From: CF-113 sp035716135
Lineage (GTDB): Bacteria > Chloroflexota > Ktedonobacteria > Ktedonobacterales > Ktedonobacteraceae
DNA length: 9,651 bases
Direction: 5' to 3'
NCBI GenBank assembly: GCA_035716135.1
Contig: DASTKD010000269.1
Coordinates: 1 to 9,651, forward strand
Below, one piece after another: positions 1-6,786 of this stretch. The translations under genes and the position numbers were made by a program. Every line of letters starts with the position of its first letter. Within the stretch, counting starts at the first letter, position 1. The notes under the pieces are model-generated. The model made no database searches, had not been told where the DNA came from, and saw only the letters and a program-made list of their open reading frames with translations.

Positions 1-1
1 T

Positions 2-316
2 GATTTGCAAGTTGATCCCGCGCGTATGAAAGCAAACCTTGATCTGACCAGCGGCCTGATTATGTCCGAATCACTGACAATGGCGCTTGCCCCGAAGATT
101 GGCAGACCTGAAGCCTATCGTATCATCCAGGCCATTAGCAAGCAGGTAACAGGATCAGGCAAGAACATGCGCCAGGCCGCATTAGAAGATGGACAGGTGC
201 GAGCCGTTCTTCCACCCGAAGAGATTGATAACGCGCTCGATCCCACCTATTATCTGGGCAGCACAGACGCATTCATTGATCGCGCCCTTGCTGCTTACCA
301 CAAGACGCATATGTAG
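2..316 (+). CDS. Fumarase/aspartase-superfamily lyase, C-terminal part (PcaB-like or adenylosuccinate lyase-like); cut by window start
   Basis: The reading frame is open to the left edge, so only about the last 105 residues are present and the true start lies outside the window. The TTG at position 5 is not a convincing start. The fragment has the helical C-terminal domain that follows the catalytic core in this superfamily. It begins with a P-x-R-M-x-x-N-L-D-L-T-x-G-L-I-M-S-E stretch and ends with an L-D-P-x-x-Y-L-G segment. The ending fits 3-carboxy-cis,cis-muconate cycloisomerase (PcaB) and its relatives better than purine-pathway adenylosuccinate lyase, where I would expect a different tail. 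The catalytic His and Ser and the GSSxMPxKxNP signature are not in view, so the substrate cannot be decided. A 43-nt gap separates its stop from the stop of the convergent kinase, and I see no clear hairpin there. I am confident of the superfamily and unsure of the reaction. Confidence 0.78.
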   Translation, partial: DLQVDPARMKANLDLTSGLIMSESLTMALAPKIGRPEAYRIIQAISKQVTGSGKNMRQAALEDGQVRAVLPPEEIDNALDPTYYLGSTDAFIDRALAAYHKTHM

Positions 317-359
317 GGGCGGGGGTGGAGAGGATGATCCCTGATTATTTCCTTCATTT

Positions 360-1571
360 CTATTGATCGTGTCCTCTATATCGCGTTCTGCCTGCCCTGG
401 GGTTCAATTTATGCATCATTACACTGATTAACAATCCTCCAAGTGCGAGCAGAAATACGCCCAGGGAGCAGAGAAGGAGGAGGTTATAACTCCATTCATA
501 GGAGAAAAAACCTGTTCCAATCGCCAGGATTATCAGGAGAGCGGCACACAGGCGCAATGCCTTTTCTTTTTGAGAGATTGGAGCTGGCCGCGCTTTTTGC
601 GAAGGCTGCATAGTGCTATCAACCGAAACGCGCTCAGGGTGAAGAGTTTGCGGTTTATGTATCGTAGCGGCATATGGCACCTGCCGTGTGTTGTGCATCG
701 TTAATGCTTGCTGCAATTGCTCGACTGTCTCAAACCGGTCAGCAATGGCAATCGCCATAGCCTTCTGAAGTGCCTGGGCTATCACTACTGGGATTTCTGG
801 CTTGAGCAGATTAGCTGGTTTAATCGGATCAACGCCCGTCGTCCAGCTCTCTGTGATGCGGAAAGGCGCGTTTACGGGAGTTATTCCCGTTAATAGCGCG
901 TAGAATGTCGCTCCCAGACCATAAATATCCGTTGCAGGACTGGTTCCCTTCCTGTACTGTTCGGGTGCCGCATAGCCAGGCGAACGATGCCCTAACATGG
1001 TAGTGGTTGAGTCCGGCACATATTCTTTCGCGGACCCAAAATCAACCAGCATAGCTTCCCCGCTGACGGGCAAGATAATATTCGCAGGTTTGATGTCTCG
1101 ATGGACAATCGGCGGGTCTTGCGCGTGCAGATAGATCAACGCATCTACTATAGGGGCCATCAAGTCTCGTACTACCAGCAAGGAAAAACACTTCCCTGGC
1201 TGCTCTTCCCGTAAGTCCTCCAGGTTCCTCCCCTCGATATAGTCCATCAGCAAATATACCCTCTTGAGACTGGCGTTCTCGAACACGCGATGCACGCGCG
1301 GCAATGCCCGGTAATCCAGCCGTTTCAGCACCTCGGCTTCAAATGCAAAACGTTCGCGTTCATCCTTATTCGGGTTAATCACCTCTTTAAGAGCAAACAC
1401 ATGCTTTTTTTGATCGCGTTCCCTCACCAGGTAGACGGCCCCGAACTCCCCTTTTCCCAAGACCCTCTCTATCACATACTGGCTCCCGTTCGGGTCTCGC
1501 ACGGTCACTCTTTCTGGTAAGATGAATTGTTCTGGCGGTATATTGAACCCATCGGATTGACCGGTATCCAT
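360..1571 (-). CDS. Eukaryotic-type Ser/Thr protein kinase with C-terminal membrane anchor
   Basis: This 403-residue protein has a complete, probably active Hanks-type kinase domain at about residues 30-290. The glycine loop is GKGEFGAVYLV (39-49). The ATP-binding Lys is K62 in FALKEV. The catalytic loop is HRDIKPAN with D159, K161 and N164. The metal-binding DFG is at 177-179, followed by an activation segment with many Ser/Thr, and the APE motif is at 202-204. A polar linker (about 290-338) rich in Pro, Gln and Lys leads to two hydrophobic segments at about 339-357 and 363-386, then a short basic tail. It should therefore sit in the inner membrane with the kinase in the cytoplasm and almost no outside domain: no PASTA, WD40 or other sensor is present. 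The start codon is ATG, with GGGAG six bases upstream (1578-1582). It is divergent from the P450; the AT-rich stretch around 1615-1675 probably holds its promoter, but I could not fix one. Its substrates are unknown. Confidence 0.95.
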   Translation of the reverse strand: MDTGQSDGFNIPPEQFILPERVTVRDPNGSQYVIERVLGKGEFGAVYLVRERDQKKHVFALKEVINPNKDERERFAFEAEVLKRLDYRALPRVHRVFENASLKRVYLLMDYIEGRNLEDLREEQPGKCFSLLVVRDLMAPIVDALIYLHAQDPPIVHRDIKPANIILPVSGEAMLVDFGSAKEYVPDSTTTMLGHRSPGYAAPEQYRKGTSPATDIYGLGATFYALLTGITPVNAPFRITESWTTGVDPIKPANLLKPEIPVVIAQALQKAMAIAIADRFETVEQLQQALTMHNTRQVPYAATIHKPQTLHPERVSVDSTMQPSQKARPAPISQKEKALRLCAALLIILAIGTGFFSYEWSYNLLLLCSLGVFLLALGGLLISVMMHKLNPRAGRTRYRGHDQ

Positions 1572-1762
1572 AGAGCACTCCCAGTAGCTTCTTTACCCGG
1601 CACACCAAAATGAAGGATACTTTATTAGATACGAATTACACTATGCAAATGATACAATTTTTATTTAATCCATTTGACTTACTCTTTAACGCCTGCAAGA
1701 TTTCTTCTGCCCTTAAAGCGTAATTTGTATAAAAAAGCGAGTAGTGCCTGTACATTTTGCTC

Positions 1763-1791
1763 TTGCGCAACCAGAAAACAGGACATATACT
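1763..1791 (+). promoter_or_regulatory. Sigma-70-type promoter of the P450 gene
   Basis: The -35 box TTGCGC (1763-1768) is separated by exactly 17 bases from the -10 box TATACT (1786-1791). Transcription would begin near 1798, giving a leader of about 30 nt before the ATG at 1830. This argues against the longer open frame that begins at 1674. A small inverted repeat, CTCAT-GT-ATGAG (1790-1801), lies over the expected start point and could be an operator, though it is short. The box assignment is mine by eye. Confidence 0.6.
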
Positions 1792-1817
1792 CATGTATGA
1801 GAAGTTTGTTAGAACAT

Positions 1818-1822
1818 GGAGG
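1818..1822 (+). promoter_or_regulatory. Ribosome binding site fixing the P450 start
   Basis: GGAGG stands seven bases before the ATG at 1830. No comparable site precedes the upstream in-frame ATG at 1674, and the 52 extra residues that start would add do not look like a P450 N-terminus. The short start is therefore preferred. Confidence 0.8.
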
Positions 1823-1829
1823 AAAAAGC

Positions 1830-3074
1830 ATGATCGAGGAAACCGAACTGGAACTGGATAATTTCTTTGCCACCATTCAGAACCCTTATCCAGCGTATGC
1901 CCATCTTAGAAAACACGACCCTGTACACTGGAACCCCATGTTCAATTGCTTCACGCTCACCAGATACGACGATGTGAACATGGCTTTCTCCGACCATCGC
2001 TGTTTCTCCTCCGATATCTGGTCGGGCGCGGCGGAATTTCTTGGTTTAGCGGACGATGATCCGTCGGGTCAGTATCTCAGGCAGATCATCCCCTTTCTGG
2101 CTTATAATTTGCAGGGCATGGACCCGCCGGGGCATACGCGCCAGCGCACCCTGATGATGAAAACCTTTACCCCGCGCATGATCGAATCGTTCCGGCCAAC
2201 CGTGCAAAAGCTGGTCGATGAACTGATAGACCAGCGATTGGCGGAGGGCAGCATGGACCTCGTGGCCGAGCTGGCCTATCCCCTGCCCTCGAACGTGATC
2301 CTGGATTTGTTGAGCATTCCCAGAAGCGGGCGACCGTATATCAGGGCAAGCTCCGAGGCTATCAATGAATTTGTGGCGACCATCCTCTTCACCGGGCCGC
2401 AGGTCTGGCCGCGCCTGGCCGGAGTGTTCGCCGACGTTACCGCGTACCTGAAAAGCCTGATGGCGGAACGACGCAGGCATCCGGGCGAAGACCTCTTGAC
2501 GAAGATGGTACTGGCTGAGGAAAATGGCGATATGTTGAGCGAGGATGAAATCGTCATTGCCACCAACTTCCTGCTCTTCGCGGGTCACGAGACGACCGCG
2601 AACCTGATCGGTGTCGGCATGTACCACCTGCTGCAACATCCCGAACAATTGACGCGATTGCGCGACGACCCCGCCAAGACTGCGGCGGCGGTTGAAGAAC
2701 TGCTGCGCTACGTCAGCCCTGTGCATATGCTGGCCCGCCGCACCTTGCAGGAGGTGACTATCAGGGGCGTGACCATTCCACCGGAAAGCAGCATCTACCT
2801 GCTGGTAGGAGCGGCGAACCGCGACCCCGAAAAGTTTCCCGACCCAGAAAAGTTGGACATTAACCGTCCTGCCGTGCGCTCCCTGGGCTTCGGCTATGGC
2901 ATCCATTTTTGTGTCGGAGCCGCCCTCGCTCGCCTTGAAAGCCAGATCGCTTTTGAGACCATCATCAGGCGTTTACCAGACCTCAGGATAGCGGGCGACA
3001 CCCCGATGTTTCGTCCGAACTACTTCCTGCGCGGGCTGCTATCTCTGCCAGTAGCATTTGATGCGCCTCAATAA
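1830..3074 (+). CDS. Cytochrome P450 (soluble bacterial class)
   Basis: This 414-residue protein has the usual length of soluble bacterial P450s such as the CYP107-type families. All hallmarks are present. The N-terminal part contains D-P-P-x-H-T-R (98-104, with G101). The I-helix oxygen-activation motif is AGHETT (251-256). The K-helix ExxR pair is E290/R293. The heme loop FGYGIHFCVG (354-363) carries the proximal thiolate ligand C361. There is no membrane anchor or fused reductase domain, so it needs a separate ferredoxin and reductase, and neither is encoded in this window. The substrate cannot be read from the sequence. There is no biosynthetic gene next to it, so it may act in the catabolism or tailoring of a small hydrophobic molecule. 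It has its own promoter at 1763-1791. Its stop codon overlaps a large palindrome shared with the convergent gene. Confidence 0.97.
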   Translation: MIEETELELDNFFATIQNPYPAYAHLRKHDPVHWNPMFNCFTLTRYDDVNMAFSDHRCFSSDIWSGAAEFLGLADDDPSGQYLRQIIPFLAYNLQGMDPPGHTRQRTLMMKTFTPRMIESFRPTVQKLVDELIDQRLAEGSMDLVAELAYPLPSNVILDLLSIPRSGRPYIRASSEAINEFVATILFTGPQVWPRLAGVFADVTAYLKSLMAERRRHPGEDLLTKMVLAEENGDMLSEDEIVIATNFLLFAGHETTANLIGVGMYHLLQHPEQLTRLRDDPAKTAAAVEELLRYVSPVHMLARRTLQEVTIRGVTIPPESSIYLLVGAANRDPEKFPDPEKLDINRPAVRSLGFGYGIHFCVGAALARLESQIAFETIIRRLPDLRIAGDTPMFRPNYFLRGLLSLPVAFDAPQ

Positions 3075-3134
3075 TAAGCTGAGCGGGAAATGAGGACGGC
3101 GCAAGCGTCGCCCTCATTTCCCGCTCAGCTTATT
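3073..3134. terminator. 62-nt near-perfect palindrome, likely bidirectional terminator
   Basis: The arms pair from 3073:3134 inward. There are 23 perfect base pairs (3073-3095 with 3112-3134), one A/C mismatch at 3096:3111, then six more pairs including one G-U, closing on a loop at 3103-3104. The outermost pair lies inside the two TAA stops: that of the P450 (3072-3074) and that of the TfoX-like gene (3136-3134). On the plus strand the stem is followed by a broken T-rich run; on the minus strand the T content is weak. Position between two convergent stops suggests termination for both genes. Confidence 0.8.
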
Positions 3135-3475
3135 TACCCTTTTGAGGCTACAAACTCCATTGCTTCCCTTGCCAGAGAAAGCCAATCCGCTTCAGATGTT
3201 GGTTCCAGGGCGAGCCACTCCTTCATGAGTCGCCCATCCTGGCGCGGATCGTAGCGTTCCCCGTCTCCAGAGGCGACAAGCGCGTCCACACGCGACTTAG
3301 GAAGTTTGACGACCAGCTTGCCCCTGACAAGCATGGCAAAGATTTTATTATGAATTTTCAACCCTGACGAGCCGAACGCCTTCCCCTCCAATGGAGGAGT
3401 TACGCCAGGATTGCCGAGCAGTTCCTCGATAACCGTTGCAAAGCGCTCTTCGGGAATGACGATTGACGAACTCAT
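3134..3475 (-). CDS. Small TfoX/Sxy N-domain-like or YjbR-like protein, function unknown
   Basis: This 113-residue cytoplasmic protein has no signal peptide or membrane segment. The central part (about 34-60) reads as a small alpha/beta domain with F-G-x-x-x-L-K, K-I-F-A-M-L and L-V-V-K-L-P strands. It is followed by R-V-D-A-L-V-A-S-G-x-G, then R-x-M-K-E-W-like (82-87) and a C-terminal helix. This pattern recalls the N-terminal domain of TfoX/Sxy and the MmcQ/YjbR fold, which databases often list without known function. I cannot support a role in competence, because the TfoX C-terminal domain is absent. The start at 3475 is chosen because a promoter at 3522-3550 puts the transcript start near 3515. 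The in-frame ATG at 3523 overlaps that -10 box, and starts further upstream would not be transcribed. The Shine-Dalgarno site is weak (an AGAAAGAAG-like stretch). The gene is divergent from the ureohydrolase and convergent with the P450. Confidence 0.75.
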   Translation of the reverse strand: MSSSIVIPEERFATVIEELLGNPGVTPPLEGKAFGSSGLKIHNKIFAMLVRGKLVVKLPKSRVDALVASGDGERYDPRQDGRLMKEWLALEPTSEADWLSLAREAMEFVASKG

Positions 3476-3521
3476 GAAAAAGACATCTTCTTTCTGAAAT
3501 ATAAGGTGATCTAATGAGAAC

Positions 3522-3550
3522 ATTATACCTAATTGATGACGTATGCGCAA
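3522..3550 (-). promoter_or_regulatory. Sigma-70-type promoter of the TfoX-like gene
   Basis: On the minus strand, TTGCGC (3550-3545) is followed after 17 bases by a perfect TATAAT (3527-3522). The expected start near 3515 leaves a leader of about 40 nt. The -35 box and spacer length are the same as in the P450 promoter. No equally good promoter could be found for the divergent ureohydrolase in 3550-3669. Confidence 0.7.
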
Positions 3551-3657
3551 ACTGACATGACGACCCTTCCCCATCAATTCGGTATGGTATGATTTGTATT
3601 ACGAAGGCCACTATCTGGCAACCTGTTGTTACACGTATTTCCGCGAATAGCGCATTC

Positions 3658-3662
3658 AGGAG
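3658..3662 (+). promoter_or_regulatory. Ribosome binding site fixing the ureohydrolase start
   Basis: AGGAG lies seven bases before the ATG at 3670. The open frame runs on to 3589, but those 27 extra codons have no ribosome binding site and no family-like sequence. A second ATG at 3676 is possible but is less well spaced. Confidence 0.75.
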
Positions 3663-3669
3663 AGATGCC

Positions 3670-4827
3670 ATGAACATGAACAATCAGCAGGATGAGCAGC
3701 GTGACCATGAAATCCGGCGCGAGGACTTGCGCGGCACCTGGGGCATGGAAAGGCTGCCTGAGTTGGGCGAGAAGAAGGCGAAAGAACTGCTCGAGCAGGC
3801 AAAGATATATGGCCTGGAGGCCGCGCCCAGCATTGTTGATCGCTCGCTCACCTTATTTCGACGCTCATCCTGGACGCTGGGAGGCGGAAATACCTTCATG
3901 CAAGCGCCCTTTCTCCAGGATATGCGACAGCTTGGCGGGCAGGATGTGGTGGTCGTCGGAGCGCCGCTCGATGCTGGCACGACCTATCGCCCTGGCACTC
4001 GTTTCGGACCCGAAGCCCTGCGGCGCGTCTCCGCGCTTGGCTACGGCTACAATCCTGAACGGGGCATTGATCTACGCGAATCGCTGAACATGGTGGATGT
4101 GGGTGATATTCAGGTGATCCCCGCCAATATCGAGAAAAGCTTTGACCAGATCGCCCTCGCCATTGGCTATATCACGGAACGCAACGTCTTCCCCATCGTG
4201 CTGGGCGGCGACCACTCCATCGGCTATCCCGATATTCGCGGCACGGCTCCCTACATCGATGGTAATATTGGCATTATCCACTTTGACCGTCACAGCGACC
4301 TGAGCGAGAAGTCATACGACGAACGGATGCATGGCTCCCCATTTTTCCACGCTACCAACATCGCCAACGCGCCCGCCACTAACCTTGTGCAGATTGGCAT
4401 CGGCGGATGGGTTGGCTCGAAGCCTGGCATGAAAGTGGCCCGCGACAGAAAAGCCACCGTCATAACTATCGAGGATATTGAGCATTTTGGCCTCGAACGC
4501 ATCATGGAGTATGCCCTGGAGATTGCCTGGAAAGGAGCCAGAACCGTCTGGCTCTCGTTCGATATCGACTCGGTTGATCCGGCCTTCGCGCCGGGTACCG
4601 GCACCCCCGAACCGGGCGGACTTTTGCCGCGCGAGGTCTTCAAGATGGTGCGTATTGCCGCGCGCGAAGGCTTTCAGGGCATGGAACTGGTGGAGGTTTC
4701 ACCGCCCTATGACGTATCGGATATTACCGCGCTGCTCGGTGGGCGCGTCATTATGGATGTGCTGGCCGCGCTCGTCGAAGCAGGCAAACTTGGTCATAAG
4801 CCGGAGCCGCAGGAGCAGGCTGAGTAG
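3670..4827 (+). CDS. Ureohydrolase (agmatinase/arginase superfamily), guanidine-hydrolase-like subgroup
   Basis: This 385-residue binuclear-metal hydrolase cleaves a guanidino group to urea or, for free guanidine, urea plus ammonia. All six metal ligands are visible: H182 (GGDHS), D206, H208 and D210 (HFDRHSD), and D298 and D300 (SFDIDSVD). The C-terminal G-T-G-T-P-E-P-G-G stretch is at 309-317. Two features depart from classical agmatinase. It carries an N-terminal extension of about 90 residues before VVVVGAPLDAGTTYRPGTRFGP (93-114). It also has Arg207 where the usual DAHxD motif has Ala. From memory, both traits, together with the segments around D-E-R-M-H and Q-I-G-I-G-G-W, match the nickel-dependent guanidine hydrolase GdmH (Synechocystis Sll1077 type). 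The subgroup call is therefore recollection plus inference, and no HypA/HypB-like nickel chaperone genes are nearby. Agmatine or another guanidino compound remains possible. The superfamily is certain. Confidence 0.93.
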   Translation: MNMNNQQDEQRDHEIRREDLRGTWGMERLPELGEKKAKELLEQAKIYGLEAAPSIVDRSLTLFRRSSWTLGGGNTFMQAPFLQDMRQLGGQDVVVVGAPLDAGTTYRPGTRFGPEALRRVSALGYGYNPERGIDLRESLNMVDVGDIQVIPANIEKSFDQIALAIGYITERNVFPIVLGGDHSIGYPDIRGTAPYIDGNIGIIHFDRHSDLSEKSYDERMHGSPFFHATNIANAPATNLVQIGIGGWVGSKPGMKVARDRKATVITIEDIEHFGLERIMEYALEIAWKGARTVWLSFDIDSVDPAFAPGTGTPEPGGLLPREVFKMVRIAAREGFQGMELVEVSPPYDVSDITALLGGRVIMDVLAALVEAGKLGHKPEPQEQAE

Positions 4828-4841
4828 TGGGGAGTGGGTGA

Positions 4842-4870
4842 AGGAAGGCGACCGCAAGGGTCGCCTTCCT
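4842..4870. terminator. 12-bp hairpin between convergent genes, likely bidirectional terminator
   Basis: Bases 4842-4853 pair perfectly with 4859-4870 around a five-base loop, GCAAG. It lies 14 nt after the ureohydrolase stop and 11 nt from the rhodanese stop. The T-run after the stem is poor (CTCTTG), so efficiency is uncertain. Its loop and right arm share the core CGCAAGGGTCGCC with the palindrome at 3073-3134. Confidence 0.7.
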
Positions 4871-4881
4871 CTCTTGTAAAC

Positions 4882-5295
4882 TTAGCCTTTGCGAAGCTCG
4901 TCAGGGATAGGGACCTCTTCCCAGGCCCCGCCAGCTTTTTTCCAGCCGTCAAATCCTATTTCGAGATGGGCTACATCCTGGTAGCCCATCTTCTGCAACA
5001 CGTCCGCCGCCAGCGATGAACGCAGACCACCGGCGCAATACAAAATAGTGCGTTTCTCTGGGTCCATATAGCGCTTGTGGTATTCGCTCTGCGGGTCAGC
5101 CCAGAATTCGAGCATTCCGCGCGGCACATGCTTCGCGCCGGGAATAGTGCCTTCGCGCCAGCGTTCGCGCACATCCCGAATATCGACGATGAGGGCATTT
5201 CCCGATGCAAACTCGCGCTGCGCCTCCTCCATCGAAAGCCCCTTTATACGGGTACGCGCATCCGCAACCATATCATTGACTGACTCTGGCTCCAT
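4882..5295 (-). CDS. Single-domain rhodanese-like sulfurtransferase
   Basis: This is a 137-residue cytoplasmic protein without a signal peptide. It contains one rhodanese domain at about residues 20-128. V-D-I-R-D-x-R-E (38-45) and the G-T-I-P-G-A-K-H-V-P-R-G stretch (49-60) are typical. The active-site loop is C-A-G-G-L-R-S with nucleophile C87, which would carry the persulfide. R92 and S93 complete the loop, so it should be catalytically active in moving sulfane sulfur, although donor and acceptor are unknown. The six-residue loop with Gly-Leu-Arg fits the single-domain GlpE/PspE-like type rather than phosphatases with longer loops. The start at 5295 is preferred over 5331: GAAAGGA (5308-5302) lies about six bases upstream, and the extra 12 residues are unlike the family. 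It is a single gene with its own promoter at 5346-5374. Confidence 0.93.
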   Translation of the reverse strand: MEPESVNDMVADARTRIKGLSMEEAQREFASGNALIVDIRDVRERWREGTIPGAKHVPRGMLEFWADPQSEYHKRYMDPEKRTILYCAGGLRSSLAADVLQKMGYQDVAHLEIGFDGWKKAGGAWEEVPIPDELRKG

Positions 5296-5345
5296 AACGA
5301 TTCCTTTCTCTTTAGAAAAGCGATGTGTCACGTCCTTGCGCCATT

Positions 5346-5374
5346 ATCATACAACTTAATGCTGGCTCTATCAA
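5346..5374 (-). promoter_or_regulatory. Sigma-70-type promoter of the rhodanese gene
   Basis: On the minus strand, TTGATA (5374-5369) and TATGAT (5351-5346) are spaced by exactly 17 bases, each one mismatch from consensus. The -35 box directly follows a run of eight T on this strand, which may act as an upstream AT element. The predicted leader is about 45 nt. No clear promoter was found for the divergent MFS gene in the remaining 92 bases. Confidence 0.65.
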
Positions 5375-5466
5375 AAAAAAAGTCTACTATGTGACTGGCT
5401 GCCTGTGTTAATATAGGGCCATAATTTGAGACCTTCCTTTAGATAGACAAAATTTGTAGGGTAAAC

Positions 5467-6780
5467 ATGAGACGAGCGGCGCATCCAGCATTAACCAGTC
5501 GTATGCAATTCGCGCGGGCATTGCAGGCGCGGCCATTCGCCCTTGTATGGGCAGGACAGACTATCTCACTGCTGGGTGATGCGGTATTTACCATCGCTAT
5601 CACCTGGGAGGTTTTGCTGCTAACCGGTTCGGCGACGGCTATGAGCCTGATCGTGATTGCGCAATGGGGGCCAAAGATCGTGTTGTTGCTCTTTGGCGGC
5701 GTGCTGGCAGACCGCGTTTCACGACGCCTGCTGATGTTATGGGCGGATGCCGGACGTGGCTGTATTGTCATCCTGGTGGCCTGGTTAAGCTGGTCTCATG
5801 CGCTGCAATTCTGGCATCTCGTGGCGCTTGCCCCCTTATTTGGCATCGTCAGCAGCTTCTTTGACCCGGCCTATCAAGCCATCATGCCGCAACTGGTGGA
5901 GGCGGATGCGCTTGCTTCGGCCAACTCGCTCAATATCGTCAGTCGCAACCTGGGTTTTCTGTTAGGCCCCATGCTGAGCGCGGGGTGTATCACGCTATTT
6001 GGCCCGGCCAGCGCCTTCGCCTTCGATGGCCTCACCTTTTTCATCTCAGCGATATTTCTTATAGCCATACATCTCCCTGCTCCATCATTAATAACATCGC
6101 TATCGCGGGCAGTTCAGCCTGTGGATAAAGATAGCGCGCCCGCAGGTAGTTTGAGCAATGCAGGGGGCGCGTTGCGTGATATACGCGAAGGATTGCGTTA
6201 TGTGTTTGCGCATACATGGCTGTGGGTGCCGGTGCTGGCTTCGCCGCTGGTTAGCGTGGGTTTTGCCGGACCCATGTGGGTTTCGCTGCCCAGGCTGGTG
6301 CGCGATGTCTATGGCGCGGGCGTCTGGCTGATCGGGGCCATGGCAACATCGGACGCGCTTGGTTCGATTATCGCGGCTCTGTTGATTGGGAGCGCGGGCA
6401 AGTTGCGACGGCGCGGCATTGTAGCGTTCACCTCGATCATTGTTGGAGGATGCGCATTGATAGTCTGCGCTATCCCGTTGCCACGTTCTATTGAGCCGCC
6501 TGTCGCTATTATCGCATCATCTCTGGTCGGCTGTGGCCTGGCAATATTCATGATTATCTGGGGAACGCTGCAACAGGAGAAGGTGCCGAATGCTATGCTG
6601 GGGCGCGTCAGCAGCATATCGCAACTGGGCATCGTCTCCGCCTTGCCCGCAGGTCTGGTGCTGGCGGGTCTGCTGGCCGATCACTTTGGCCCGGCCAACG
6701 TTTTTGCTATCGGTGGCATCCTCGTCGTCGTGCCAGCAGCGTTAGCGCTGTGCTTTCGTGATGTACGGAGGCTGGAATGA
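5467..6780 (+). CDS. MFS transporter, probable drug/small-molecule exporter (MFS_3 / EntS-like)
   Basis: This 437-residue, very hydrophobic protein lies in the inner membrane and has about 12 predicted transmembrane helices. The loop between helices 2 and 3 carries the MFS motif G-G-V-L-A-D-R-V-S-R-R (77-87), the gating signature of proton-coupled antiporters. A weaker copy, G-L-L-A-D-H-F-G, sits near 401-408. F-D-P-A-Y-Q-A-I-M-P-Q-L-V (132-144) followed by A-N-S-L-N (152-156) is typical of the MFS_3 group that includes enterobactin and macrolide exporters. A polar linker at about 205-240 separates the two six-helix halves. The substrate cannot be told. The start is ATG 5467, with AGGG five bases upstream; an internal ATG at 5503 is the alternative. 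It is a single gene ending two bases before an intergenic stretch that holds a 41-bp perfect stem. Confidence 0.93.
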   Translation: MRRAAHPALTSRMQFARALQARPFALVWAGQTISLLGDAVFTIAITWEVLLLTGSATAMSLIVIAQWGPKIVLLLFGGVLADRVSRRLLMLWADAGRGCIVILVAWLSWSHALQFWHLVALAPLFGIVSSFFDPAYQAIMPQLVEADALASANSLNIVSRNLGFLLGPMLSAGCITLFGPASAFAFDGLTFFISAIFLIAIHLPAPSLITSLSRAVQPVDKDSAPAGSLSNAGGALRDIREGLRYVFAHTWLWVPVLASPLVSVGFAGPMWVSLPRLVRDVYGAGVWLIGAMATSDALGSIIAALLIGSAGKLRRRGIVAFTSIIVGGCALIVCAIPLPRSIEPPVAIIASSLVGCGLAIFMIIWGTLQQEKVPNAMLGRVSSISQLGIVSALPAGLVLAGLLADHFGPANVFAIGGILVVVPAALALCFRDVRRLE

Positions 6781-6786
6781 TCGCCC

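Noticed and set aside
1..316. Calling the first gene purB (adenylosuccinate lyase)
   Set aside because: The C-terminal L-D-P-x-x-Y-L-G ending fits PcaB-like proteins better, and the catalytic part that would decide is outside the window.
1674..1829. N-terminal extension of the P450 by 52 residues
   Set aside because: The promoter at 1763-1791 would start the transcript downstream of the extended start, and GGAGG precedes the ATG at 1830.
2046..2906. A 286-codon open frame on the minus strand inside the P450 gene
   Set aside because: It is antisense to a gene with every P450 motif, has no ribosome binding site, and its translation is low in recognisable structure. It is a shadow of codon bias.
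3476..3577. Longer starts for the TfoX-like gene at 3577 or 3523
   Set aside because: A TTGCGC-17-TATAAT promoter lies over this stretch, and the ATG at 3523 overlaps the -10 box.
3550..3669. Guanidine riboswitch ahead of the ureohydrolase
   Set aside because: Considered because of the possible substrate. I found neither the paired ACGR-loop hairpins of class II nor a stretch fitting classes I or III, and the leader is short.
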